A stretch of DNA of 64,000 bases from CANIGN01 sp041391385 (GTDB lineage Bacteria > Bdellovibrionota > UBA2428): contig JAWKOD010000003.1 in NCBI GenBank assembly GCA_041391385.1, positions 600,263 through 664,262 on the forward strand, written 5' to 3'. The number at the start of each line of letters is the position of its first letter. The stretch's first letter is position 1. Below are positions 9,519 to 17,675 of this stretch, piece after piece. The translations under genes and the position numbers were made by a program. The notes beneath the pieces were generated by a model, which saw only the letters and a list, made by a program, of their open reading frames with translations, was not told the origin of the DNA and did no database searches.

Positions 9519-9571
9519 GTCGCGAAGTTGATAATACTCGTCTCAATAATCAACTTTTCTTGAGCTTTTGA

Positions 9572-9673
9572 ATGTCAAAAAATTTTAAGCCTCAGCTCAC
9601 CAAAGGGGGCTCGCTTTTATACCCAAAAGAATGCGACGATATCTCAGCTCCTGAGGAATTAGCCCAGGACTAG
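9572..9673 (+). CDS. Possible 33-residue small ORF
   Basis: An ATG at 9572 opens a 33-codon frame with a mixed, non-repetitive composition, ending at TAG 9671-9673. The stop is embedded in TAGGAGG, the Shine-Dalgarno sequence of the next gene, an arrangement suited to coupling. It has no good ribosome site of its own, so it may be chance. Confidence 0.25.
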   Translation: MSKNFKPQLTKGGSLLYPKECDDISAPEELAQD

Positions 9674-9686
9674 GAGGTTCTTTTTT

Positions 9687-10049
9687 ATGAAAAAATATTT
9701 TTTAGTAACTCTATTTGCTTCTTCGCTTGCGCTCGCTTCAGGATCTGACGTTGAAGCCCCCATGGACGGCGACATGCAAGACACAACAGAAAGCATGCTC
9801 GACGGAGTAGAAGATTCAGCTTCAGACGCCGCTGCAAATGTTGAGAATGAAAAAGCTGTTGTAAAAAAGAAAATGAAAGCGGCAAAAAAAGAAGCCAAAG
9901 CTAAACGAAAGAAGATTGCTAAAAACGCTAAAATGGAAAAAAAGGCACTCAGAAAAGCTGCAAAAGCAAAAAAAAAAGAAGTAATGGATGAAATGAATGA
10001 AGGGGCTGAGGAAATCACCCCCGACTTTCAAGAAAATGCTGAAGAATAA
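9687..10049 (+). CDS. Secreted small protein with a Lys/Ala-rich core
   Basis: A 120-residue protein with a strong AGGAGG ribosome site and a clear signal peptide (M-K-K-Y-F start, cleavage near L-A-L-A-S). The mature part has an acidic segment (residues 20-50), then a strongly basic Lys/Ala helical region (about 55-100), then an acidic tail. The composition resembles histone-H1-like or charged periplasmic helical proteins, but the signal peptide argues for export. It is followed at once by a strong terminator, so it is the last gene of its transcript. Function unknown. Confidence 0.7.
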   Translation: MKKYFLVTLFASSLALASGSDVEAPMDGDMQDTTESMLDGVEDSASDAAANVENEKAVVKKKMKAAKKEAKAKRKKIAKNAKMEKKALRKAAKAKKKEVMDEMNEGAEEITPDFQENAEE

Positions 10050-10076
10050 GCACAAGCCAAAAAGTTACTAGCTCTT

Positions 10077-10119
10077 AAAAGCCCTCCCTTGCTTAAGTGT
10101 CTCGGGAGGGCTTTTTTTT
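10077..10119 (+). terminator. Rho-independent terminator
   Basis: The stem AAAAGCCCTCCC / GGGAGGGCTTTT closes a 15-base loop and is followed by a run of eight T. It lies 28 bases after the stop of the Lys/Ala-rich protein gene. This is the most typical terminator in the window. Confidence 0.9.
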
Positions 10120-10196
10120 GTTTATTTGCTTTAACCCTTGCCTAGGGGGACGCTGCGCGTTATAGCTTTTAGCTTCCCCACCTGGGGCTCTAAGTT

Positions 10197-10892
10197 ATGG
10201 GTGCAAGCAGTGTTCGAGTTTCTTCTTTTCGCGAAGGTATTATAGCGGTTTTTCCAATTGCCTTCGGCGTGCTCCCCATTGGTATTATTTTTGGAGCCAC
10301 TGCCATTGAAGGTGGCTTAAGTGTATTTCAAACCCTAGCGAGTTCCTTTTTAATGATTGGCGGAGCCGCTCAAATTCTAGCGGTAACCTTGATCAAGGAA
10401 CAGGCCGCAACTGCTGTTATTGTACTTTCGGCACTCATGATTAACCTGAGGCATGTTGTTTACTCCGCTCGACTCTCTGAGCTCTCTAAAGAACACCGTA
10501 AAAGAACCCTCGGCGTCCTCTCTTATTTTTTAACAGATGAGTGCTTTGTAACTCTCAATTCAAAACTGAGTAAAAACGAAAAAATTGCCCCTGGATATTT
10601 TTTTGGTGCTGGCCTTACTCTTTGGATTCTCTGGCAACTCTCAACCTACGCAGGTGCCGTTCTTGGAAAAGAACTACCCACATGGCTACACATCGGATAC
10701 TTTTCTGATTTCATATTTCTTGCCCTTGTTTGCCAGGCCTCACGTAGCAAACAAGTTATCACAGGCGTTCTTATCGCGTGCTTTTTGTCTGCGCTTCTTA
10801 TTTTTATCCCCTTTAAACTCAACGTACTCATTGCAGCTAGCATTGCGGCCTATGTATGTACACACACTCGAAAAATAGCGAGGTCATTATGA
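10197..10892 (+). CDS. azlC: AzlC family branched-chain amino acid exporter subunit
   Basis: The large subunit of an AzlCD/YgaZH-type exporter, which expels branched-chain amino acids and analogues such as azaleucine. The 231-residue protein is almost all hydrophobic, with the family block F-P-I-A-F-G-V-L-P-I-G-I-I-F-G-A near the start, then S-F-L-M-I-G-G-A-A-Q and the conserved N-L-R-H-V-V-Y-S-A. It overlaps the next gene by four bases (ATGA), as the two subunits usually do. No dedicated regulator is visible nearby. Confidence 0.88.
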   Translation: MGASSVRVSSFREGIIAVFPIAFGVLPIGIIFGATAIEGGLSVFQTLASSFLMIGGAAQILAVTLIKEQAATAVIVLSALMINLRHVVYSARLSELSKEHRKRTLGVLSYFLTDECFVTLNSKLSKNEKIAPGYFFGAGLTLWILWQLSTYAGAVLGKELPTWLHIGYFSDFIFLALVCQASRSKQVITGVLIACFLSALLIFIPFKLNVLIAASIAAYVCTHTRKIARSL

Positions 10893-11212
10893 AAATTTGG
10901 ATCGTGCTTTTCTCAGCAGGTATTTTAACTTTTCTCATGCGCTATTTGCCCATGAACTCACCTTTCTTCCATAAAATGTCATTTTTAAAACACGAAGCCT
11001 TCGCCGTTCTTCCACTTTGTGTTTTAGCTGCGCTTATTGGTCCCGACCTTTTGCCCTGGCAAAACGCCCCCCTTAGCCTCTGCCTCAGCCTTGCACTGGG
11101 CACAATTTGCACCCTTGTTACAATTAGAAAAACTGACTCAACTCTAGGTGGAGCTTTCTTGGGATACTTTATTTTTGTTGTTACAAATTTCTATCTTGAA
11201 AAGCTACTTTAA
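10889..11212 (+). CDS. azlD: AzlD family small exporter subunit
   Basis: A 107-residue membrane protein with about four hydrophobic segments and the AzlD pattern: T-F-L-M-R-Y-L-P near residue 10, L-P-L-C-V-L-A-A-L near 45. It partners AzlC in branched-chain amino acid export. The start is the ATG at 10889 within ATGA, overlapping the azlC stop; an upstream ATG at 10856 would add 11 residues inside azlC and is less likely. The gene ends 11 bases before the convergent ileS stop. Confidence 0.85.
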   Translation: MKIWIVLFSAGILTFLMRYLPMNSPFFHKMSFLKHEAFAVLPLCVLAALIGPDLLPWQNAPLSLCLSLALGTICTLVTIRKTDSTLGGAFLGYFIFVVTNFYLEKLL

Positions 11213-11223
11213 ACAGAAACAGC

Positions 11224-14200
11224 CTAAACACTCTTTACAATATCAAACGCCCAAGAACCGCTCTCTCCAAAATCTTCTTCTGGCGAAGAAACCGCTCCCT
11301 TCTTCCAAACATCTGTAAGAGTTTCTTTACTTACCAAGCCCAAAGAAGTGCTTTCTTCGTTCAAGATTGTTTCAACAAGAGAAGCCTCTTTAGCTTTATA
11401 GGTAATCTGTATCCTATCCGCTAAGTTGAGCTTCATTTCTTTTCTTCGCTGCTGAATACGGTTGATCAACTCTCTCTGCATTCCCTCGTGAATTAACTCA
11501 GGAGATAATTCCGTTTCAAGTTCCACAACGAGACCACGATCAGAGGCCGCAAGCTTTCCTGGCAACCCTTTGCGCAAAACTTCTACATCTTCTTTCACCA
11601 ATTTTATGCCTTTAAAATCAAAAGAACCTGTAGCTTCGAACTGAGCAATGTCTTCCGAAGACCACTTCAGCAAAAAGGACTGAAGTTCCTTCATGTCTTT
11701 GCCAACTTTTTTACCGCAACTTCTAAAATTCGGACGGGCTTCCTCAGTGACAAGATCTGAAGCTTGATCAACAACCTCAACATGCTTCACATTTACTTCT
11801 TTTAATATAAGCCCCTTAACGTTGGGGAAAACTTTTCTCTCTTCTGGGCTTAAACCCGCAACTCGAACCTGAGACAGGGGTTGCCTTAGACCAATCTTTG
11901 CCTCTCCGCGAAGGGAACGTCCAAGAAGCATAATTCGCTTAGCAAGTTTTACTTCTAATAAAATATCTTCTTCAGCTGAAGTTAAATCAGTTGGCAAGCT
12001 GCCAAACTCTTTTGCGTGAACGCTTTGTTTTTTAGATTTCTTATCCCAATCCAAAACATATTCTCCACACAAAGCTCCGTCTAAATATTCTGCGAAGAAA
12101 GGCATAATCGGACCCATCAAAAGAGCAAGCTTTTCGAGACAAGTGTAGAGAGTTGTAAATGCCGCTCTCTTACCCTTATCTTGCTCAAGTGTCTCAGATG
12201 TCCAGAAGCGTTGACGATTGAGGCGAATATACCAATTCGTAAGATCATCAATAAATGAAATCAAAATGGGCGCTACTTCATAAAGCTCGTAAGCTTCCAT
12301 TTTTTTATGATAAAGAATTTCTGTTTCTTTAAGCCGCGCTAAGATCCACTGATCAAGGGTGTCCTCGGGAACTTCTTTGTGACTTAAGTTCCAAGAATCA
12401 ATGTTCGCGTAGGAAGCAAAAAAAGTATACGCATTCCAAAGTGGCAGCATCACGGCTCGCATCAACTCCACAAGATTTTTCTCGCTAAAGCGTAAACTCT
12501 CAGCATGCATGGCAGGAGACTGCGCCAAGTACAAACGCATAGGATCTGCGCCATATTTACTCATCAGCTCAACGGGATCTGGATAATTTTTAAGCCGCTT
12601 ACTCATTTTGCGACCATCTTCTGCAAGTACGATTCCGTTAACGATACAATTTTTAAAGGCTGGCTTATTAAATAGCGCTGTCGATAAAACGGTCAGCGTA
12701 TAAAACCACCCCCGTGTTTGATCTAAACCCTCGGCAATAAAATCTGCGGGGAAATTTCTCTCAAACTCTTCTTTATTCTCAAAGGGATAATGTCCTTGAG
12801 CATAAGGCATAGAGCCTGATTCAAACCAACAATCTAAAACTTCAGATGTGCGCTTCATTTCGCCCTTACACTTAGGGCAAGGCCACTGATGCACATCAAT
12901 AAAGTGCATATGAAGATCGGGCACTTCTTTGCCGGCCTTCTTTTCAAGCTCAGCACGTGAACCCATAACTTCTTTTTCGCCGCATTTTTGGCAAATCCAG
13001 ACAGGAATCGGCGTTCCCCAAAAGCGGTTTCTTGAAATACACCAATCGCGAGCGTTCTCAAGCCACTTTCCAAAACGTCCATCCCGAATGTGCGACGGAA
13101 CCCAATCAATTGCCTGATTGTTGGCAATCATTTGATCTTTGATGGCTTCAACTTTTACAAACCAACTTGATATCGCTTTATTCATAAGCGGCGTATCGCT
13201 TCGCTCACAAAAAGCATAGCTGTGTTGATGAGTTTCGTGCTTAATGAGCACGTTCGCATCTTTGATTACTTTAAGAATATCTTTATTGGACTCTAAAAAG
13301 TTTTTTCCATTTATAGATGCTAGGCGCGAATCGTTTAAAACGACTTCCGTAAAATTACCGTTCATGTCGGTAGCATCGCGCGGGCCAATGCCTGCTTTTT
13401 CAGAAGCATAAAAGTCGACTTCACCATGAGCAGGAGCCGTGTGCACAAGACCCGTACCTTCTCCCGCCTCGACATAACTTGACCCATCAATAACCTGGAA
13501 GGCTTGGGGCTCGTCTTTTGTTGTAAATACCTTTAAGGGGGCTTCATACTTCAAGCCAAGTAAGTCTTTTGCAGAAACCTCTTCTATGCGCTCAGTGAGC
13601 CCAAGTTTTTCAGCAGCAAAATCTCCGATAACAACAGATTTTACAAGCGGGTGTTCAATCTTATAGCGACCATAAGTTAGTTTCGCTGAATCCTCTTGAA
13701 TGGCTACTGCCAAGTTAGCAGTGAGTGTCCAAGGAGTTGTTGTCCAAATAATTACGCCAACCTTTTCTTTCCACTTTGTAGTCTCCAAAGGAAAAAGAAC
13801 ATAAATTGATGGACTCTGAATTTCTTTATAGTTTTGCGAAGCTTCAAAATTTGAAAGAGGTGCAGTCAGCCTCCACGAATAGGGAACAACTTTTTTTCCC
13901 TGATAAACGAGCCCCTTGTCCCAAAGAGTTTTAAAAACCCACCAAACGCTCTCCATAAAAGTTGCGTCCATGGTTTTGTAGTCGTTATCCATGTCGATCC
14001 AACGTCCGACGCGTTCAACAACCTTTTTCCACTCGCCTGCGTATCTCAGTACAACGCTTCTACAAGCTTCGTTAAAATTACCTACGCCGTAATCTAAAAT
14101 ATCGAGAGAGCCGTTTAGATTTAAAGATTTTTCAATTTCAAACTCGATGGGAAGCCCGTGGCAATCCCACCCAAAACGACGAGCAACGTACTTGCCTCTT

Positions 14201-14454
14201 TGTGTCCAATAGCGAGGAACTATGTCTTTAATTGTTCCTGCTAATATGTGCCCGTAATGTGGAAGCCCAGTTGCAAAAGGAGGCCCATCATAAAAGAAAA
14301 AATTATTTTCGCCCTTACCTTTTTTCTTGGTCTCTTCCAAAATTGTGTCAAAAATTTTCTCGCGCTTCCAATACGCTAAAACAGACTCTTCGAACTTTGA
14401 GAATGTGTAATCAGAACCGAATTCGGGAAAACTTAAGGACTCTTTGTCGGACAT
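11224..14454 (-). CDS. ileS: Isoleucyl-tRNA synthetase, eukaryote-like type 2
   Basis: Charges tRNA-Ile with isoleucine. The 1076-residue protein has the class I signature H-Y-G-H at residues 66-69, the eukaryote-like block R-R-F-G-W-D-C-H-G-L-P at about 93-103, an editing domain with T-T-P-W-T-L near 240, and K-M-S-K-R around residue 600. C-x-x-C pairs near 460 and 505 suggest a bound zinc. Length and sequence style match the IleS2/archaeal-eukaryotic group rather than the usual ~940-residue bacterial enzyme. Members of this group are often mupirocin-insensitive. It is the only ileS in view, so it could be the housekeeping copy. No T-box leader was seen. Confidence 0.93.
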   Translation of the reverse strand: MSDKESLSFPEFGSDYTFSKFEESVLAYWKREKIFDTILEETKKKGKGENNFFFYDGPPFATGLPHYGHILAGTIKDIVPRYWTQRGKYVARRFGWDCHGLPIEFEIEKSLNLNGSLDILDYGVGNFNEACRSVVLRYAGEWKKVVERVGRWIDMDNDYKTMDATFMESVWWVFKTLWDKGLVYQGKKVVPYSWRLTAPLSNFEASQNYKEIQSPSIYVLFPLETTKWKEKVGVIIWTTTPWTLTANLAVAIQEDSAKLTYGRYKIEHPLVKSVVIGDFAAEKLGLTERIEEVSAKDLLGLKYEAPLKVFTTKDEPQAFQVIDGSSYVEAGEGTGLVHTAPAHGEVDFYASEKAGIGPRDATDMNGNFTEVVLNDSRLASINGKNFLESNKDILKVIKDANVLIKHETHQHSYAFCERSDTPLMNKAISSWFVKVEAIKDQMIANNQAIDWVPSHIRDGRFGKWLENARDWCISRNRFWGTPIPVWICQKCGEKEVMGSRAELEKKAGKEVPDLHMHFIDVHQWPCPKCKGEMKRTSEVLDCWFESGSMPYAQGHYPFENKEEFERNFPADFIAEGLDQTRGWFYTLTVLSTALFNKPAFKNCIVNGIVLAEDGRKMSKRLKNYPDPVELMSKYGADPMRLYLAQSPAMHAESLRFSEKNLVELMRAVMLPLWNAYTFFASYANIDSWNLSHKEVPEDTLDQWILARLKETEILYHKKMEAYELYEVAPILISFIDDLTNWYIRLNRQRFWTSETLEQDKGKRAAFTTLYTCLEKLALLMGPIMPFFAEYLDGALCGEYVLDWDKKSKKQSVHAKEFGSLPTDLTSAEEDILLEVKLAKRIMLLGRSLRGEAKIGLRQPLSQVRVAGLSPEERKVFPNVKGLILKEVNVKHVEVVDQASDLVTEEARPNFRSCGKKVGKDMKELQSFLLKWSSEDIAQFEATGSFDFKGIKLVKEDVEVLRKGLPGKLAASDRGLVVELETELSPELIHEGMQRELINRIQQRRKEMKLNLADRIQITYKAKEASLVETILNEESTSLGLVSKETLTDVWKKGAVSSPEEDFGESGSWAFDIVKSV

Positions 14455-14545
14455 GCTTAAAAGGATAGAACCTCACCGGGCCATCTTCAACATAAAGTAG
14501 CCAAATGAGTTTCCAAGCACCCCAAAATCGCTCTATACTCAATTC

Positions 14546-15109
14546 GTGACTCGAATTTACTCTATCCTTGGTGTTATCGGTTGTTTAATTCTTGGTCTCG
14601 ACCAATGGACCAAACAGCTCGCACTTGAGGTGCTTCGCTTTGAAGGCGACAGCAAAGGCTTTCTAAGCTGGTGGAGCTGGACCCTCGTCTACAATAGAGC
14701 CGCCGCCTTTGGAATCTTCTCATCCATTCCATTTGTCGACACAGAGGCTGTTCGAATCGGGTTTTTGCTTGCCGTGCCTGTCGTAGTTCTGGGCCTTCTT
14801 TGGTATTTCTACATTCGTAAATTTGAAGCAAACGAGAACTATCGACCAGCCGTTATGGGACTCGTTGTAGGTGGAGCCATAGGAAACCTGATTGACCGTA
14901 TTCGTTTTCAATACGTTGTCGATTTTGTCGATTGGTTTTACCCAAGTGCCTCTGGAAAATGCATTCCCCTTTTCTTTCCCGGACAAAACGGCACGACTTG
15001 CCACTGGCCCGTATTTAACATTGCCGATTCAGCCATTTCAGTTGCCTTGGTTCTGTTGATACTTGAGCCCTTTGTCTTAAAACAACAAAGTGCCAATGCT
15101 AAAGTTTAG
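14546..15109 (+). CDS. lspA: Lipoprotein signal peptidase LspA
   Basis: Cleaves the signal peptide of diacylglyceryl-modified prolipoproteins in the inner membrane. The 187-residue, four-helix protein carries L-D-Q-W-T-K near residue 21, N-R-A-A-A-F-G near 51-57, the first catalytic Asp in G-N-L-I-D-R (about 113-118) and the second in F-N-I-A-D-S (about 157-162). An insert containing two Cys lies between the catalytic motifs. The start is GTG at 14546 with almost no Shine-Dalgarno; TATACT lies about seven bases upstream. The 3' end overlaps an Lgt-like gene. Confidence 0.93.
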   Translation: MTRIYSILGVIGCLILGLDQWTKQLALEVLRFEGDSKGFLSWWSWTLVYNRAAAFGIFSSIPFVDTEAVRIGFLLAVPVVVLGLLWYFYIRKFEANENYRPAVMGLVVGGAIGNLIDRIRFQYVVDFVDWFYPSASGKCIPLFFPGQNGTTCHWPVFNIADSAISVALVLLILEPFVLKQQSANAKV

Positions 15110-15782
15110 TCTCTATCCTCTTTTTCTAAGCCTGGGCATCTTTCTCATCGCCTATGGCAGCTACCTTAAAATTCGCAGCAGCCAGCTCTCCCGCAAAAAA
15201 GCTCTGCTTTTTTTTGGCTTAAGCTTTCTGGGGCTTTTTGGATTTTCTAAACTCCTTGGCTCTCTAGGATTTTGGATAACACTTGGTGATTTCTTCTGGG
15301 GTCCCTCCTCTATTCTTGGCTTTTATGTTCTGCAAATTTTCTACTGGCACCCCTGGGCTAAAAAACAAGGTCCCCTTGGTAAAAGCCTTTTAAAACGTTG
15401 GGCTCTCTTAAACCCTGCGGGGCAGGCCATAGGTCGCATAGGTTGTTATTTCGCAGGTTGTTGCTACATAAAAGATGGCTACTCTTTAAGCTGGCCCCTT
15501 CTAGAAGCTCTTTATCTGGGGCTTTTATGCCTTTATATCGCTACACGCCGCGAAGAATTGCCCCCCGCAAAGCTCTACAAAACTTATCTTTATGTCGCTC
15601 TTATAGGTCGCTTTTTTTTAGATTTTTTACGAGGAGATCTGATTCGTGGAAGCCTAGGGGTTTTCTCCTTCCCTCAGATTGTTTGCGCCCTTCTCATAAT
15701 CTGCCTTTTCCTTGATTCCCAGTGGAGAAAGGGCCATAACAGTGGCCATGAAATTCGAAGTAGAAAATCTCGACGGCCATAA
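15090..15782 (+). CDS. Lgt-like membrane protein (prolipoprotein diacylglyceryl transferase family)
   Basis: A 228-230 residue protein with about seven hydrophobic segments and the motif G-R-I-G-C-Y-F-A-G-C-C-Y near residue 115, the variant of the Lgt signature found in Lgt-like paralogues (true Lgt has G-R-I/L-G-N-F). The conserved H-G-G stretch of true Lgt is replaced by F-W-G-P-S-S. It is also shorter than typical Lgt, so the classical reaction is doubtful. The overlap with lspA at 15090-15109 ties it to lipoprotein maturation. Starts at GTG 15090 and ATG 15096 are both possible. Its end overlaps the start of tig. Confidence 0.7.
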   Translation: MPMLKFSLYPLFLSLGIFLIAYGSYLKIRSSQLSRKKALLFFGLSFLGLFGFSKLLGSLGFWITLGDFFWGPSSILGFYVLQIFYWHPWAKKQGPLGKSLLKRWALLNPAGQAIGRIGCYFAGCCYIKDGYSLSWPLLEALYLGLLCLYIATRREELPPAKLYKTYLYVALIGRFFLDFLRGDLIRGSLGVFSFPQIVCALLIICLFLDSQWRKGHNSGHEIRSRKSRRP

Positions 15783-17016
15783 GAAAAAAGTATCTATTGA
15801 GGTTCCACCGGAACTCGTAACAGGCGCGTTTAACCGTGTTTTGAAATCTATGCAAAACGAAGTTGAACTCAAAGGATTCAGAAAAGGCAAAGTCCCCTTG
15901 GATCTTTTGAAAACACAATTTCAAGCTGACACCAGCAAACACGTTGTTCAAGAACTGATCGACCAAAGTCTTCCCATGGCTTTGCAAGAAAAAGCCCTTA
16001 AGCCAGCTGAAAGTCCAAAAATTGAAGCGGGCACATTGCTCGATGGATTCCCCTTTAAGTACAGCGCAACTTTTGAATGCGTTCCTCCTATTGAGCTCAA
16101 GGACTACACAAGCTTTAAAGCTAAATTTGAAAGCACCCCTGCTACTGAAGAAGAAATTGAACAAAGCTTTAATCGGCTTCACGATAGCCTTGGCCACTTT
16201 CACGACAGTGACGAAACCGAATTCAAAGGCAATCTCGCAGGCGACTTTGAAATCTGGGCCGCAGAAACTGCTGAAAAACTTGCTGAAGCAAAGAGTTCTA
16301 AATTTACTCACGAAATTGGTAAAGGCCCCCTTGTTGAAGCCATGGAAGCTAAAGTTCTTGGAATGAACAAAGGTGAAACGCGCGAGTTTAGCCACGAAGT
16401 TCCTGCAGGACCGGACACAGAAGAGAAAAAACCTTTCTTCTATAAAGTCACTCTGCATGGTCTTAAGTACAAACACCTTCCCCCATTGGACGATGAGGCT
16501 GCAAAAAGATTTGGCCAGTTCAATAGCGTAGCGGAACTCCGTCAAAAAATTGCCGAAGAGATCACTCAGCAAAAAGAATCTTCTCAGAAAGAAGCCATTC
16601 GCCAACAAATCATAGAAAATTTACTCAAGACACACACAATCGAAGTGCCAGAAAGTATGAAGGCTAGATGGATGCAAAACCTTGTTTTCAACTACGCTTC
16701 TGAATTAGGCCGCGCAGGTATGCCTCAAGACCAAATTGAGGAAAAATTAAAAGAACAAAGCGACGCTTTTTTGACGGCTGCCGAAGCTCAAGCCAAAACT
16801 TCACTCATTCTTGACGCAATTGGTGACAAGGAAAAAATTCAAGCAAATGAAGAAGATTTCCGAAAGGAAATCCTGAGGATGGCAATGGAACAGGGTCGAA
16901 ATCCCCAAGAGGTCTTCAAGGAAATCGAGTCCAAAAACCTTTTTGGATCGGTACTTGAACGTATCGCTGAGGTTAAAACTCTAGATTGGCTCCTAGGAAA
17001 GGCTATCGAGGCTTAA
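15748..17016 (+). CDS. tig: Trigger factor
   Basis: A ribosome-bound chaperone that meets nascent chains at the exit tunnel. The 422-residue protein begins M-K-F-E-V-E-N-L and has the ribosome-docking signature G-F-R-K-G-K-V-P near residue 45. A divergent FKBP-like domain (about 150-245) and a helical C-terminal cradle follow. Start: ATG 15748; GTG 15742 sits at better distance from AAAGGG and is an alternative. It overlaps the Lgt-like gene by 35 bases and shares TAATG with clpP, giving the common tig-clpP-clpX order. Confidence 0.93.
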   Translation: MKFEVENLDGHKKKVSIEVPPELVTGAFNRVLKSMQNEVELKGFRKGKVPLDLLKTQFQADTSKHVVQELIDQSLPMALQEKALKPAESPKIEAGTLLDGFPFKYSATFECVPPIELKDYTSFKAKFESTPATEEEIEQSFNRLHDSLGHFHDSDETEFKGNLAGDFEIWAAETAEKLAEAKSSKFTHEIGKGPLVEAMEAKVLGMNKGETREFSHEVPAGPDTEEKKPFFYKVTLHGLKYKHLPPLDDEAAKRFGQFNSVAELRQKIAEEITQQKESSQKEAIRQQIIENLLKTHTIEVPESMKARWMQNLVFNYASELGRAGMPQDQIEEKLKEQSDAFLTAAEAQAKTSLILDAIGDKEKIQANEEDFRKEILRMAMEQGRNPQEVFKEIESKNLFGSVLERIAEVKTLDWLLGKAIEA

Positions 17017-17654
17017 TGAAAAGTAGAGATGATTTAGTTGGACAGTATTTAGACTCAATAAGCGCACATATCCCTTATGTCGTAGAACAAACTCCCCGAG
17101 GGGAGCGAAGCTATGACATTTACTCTCGCCTTTTGATCGATCGCATTATCTTTTTGGGTACCGCGATCAATGATCAAATTGCCAATGCAATTATTGCGCA
17201 GCTTCTTTTTTTGGAGTCAGAAGACCCTGAAAAAGAAATTTACATGTACATCAACAGCCCAGGCGGAAGCGTGTCTGCCGGACTCGGCATTTACGACATT
17301 ATGCAATATGTCACATGCCCTGTTTCTACCTTTTGCACAGGAATGGCGGCCAGCATGGGAGCTCTTCTCCTTGCAGGTGGCGCTGCCGGTAAGCGTCACG
17401 CGTTGCCGAATTCAAGAATGATGATCCACCAGCCTTTAGGTGGCATTCAAGGACAAGCTAGCGACATTGAAATCCATGCTAATGAAATCCTTCGTATGAA
17501 GCAGGTTTTAAACGGCATTTTAGCGGAGCATACAGGTAAGAGCATTGAAGAAATCTCTAAGCACACAGACAGAGATAGATTCATGTCGGCCGAAGAAGCC
17601 AAAACTTACGGTATAATAGATTCAGTAGTCTCTCGTAAGAGAGATTCTAAATAG
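17016..17654 (+). CDS. clpP: ATP-dependent Clp protease proteolytic subunit
   Basis: Forms the serine-protease barrel served by ClpX. The 212-residue protein has the catalytic triad in its usual places: Ser in G-M-A-A-S-M-G (about residue 112), His in M-I-H-Q-P-L-G-G (about 137), and Asp in T-D-R-D-R-F-M-S-A (about 186). The ATG overlaps the tig stop in TAATG, with GAGG just upstream. clpX follows after 21 bases, so tig, clpP and clpX are probably one operon. Confidence 0.96.
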   Translation: MKSRDDLVGQYLDSISAHIPYVVEQTPRGERSYDIYSRLLIDRIIFLGTAINDQIANAIIAQLLFLESEDPEKEIYMYINSPGGSVSAGLGIYDIMQYVTCPVSTFCTGMAASMGALLLAGGAAGKRHALPNSRMMIHQPLGGIQGQASDIEIHANEILRMKQVLNGILAEHTGKSIEEISKHTDRDRFMSAEEAKTYGIIDSVVSRKRDSK

Positions 17655-17675
17655 GGACGAAGTAGCTGGGGAGCA

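Noticed and set aside
14530..14546. Leaderless promoter for lspA
   Set aside because: TATACT lies about seven bases before the GTG, but no convincing -35 was seen; mentioned only with lspA.
15694..16608. A 304-codon open frame antisense to tig
   Set aside because: It is very rich in Phe, Cys and Lys, has no family features and lies opposite the well-conserved trigger factor gene.
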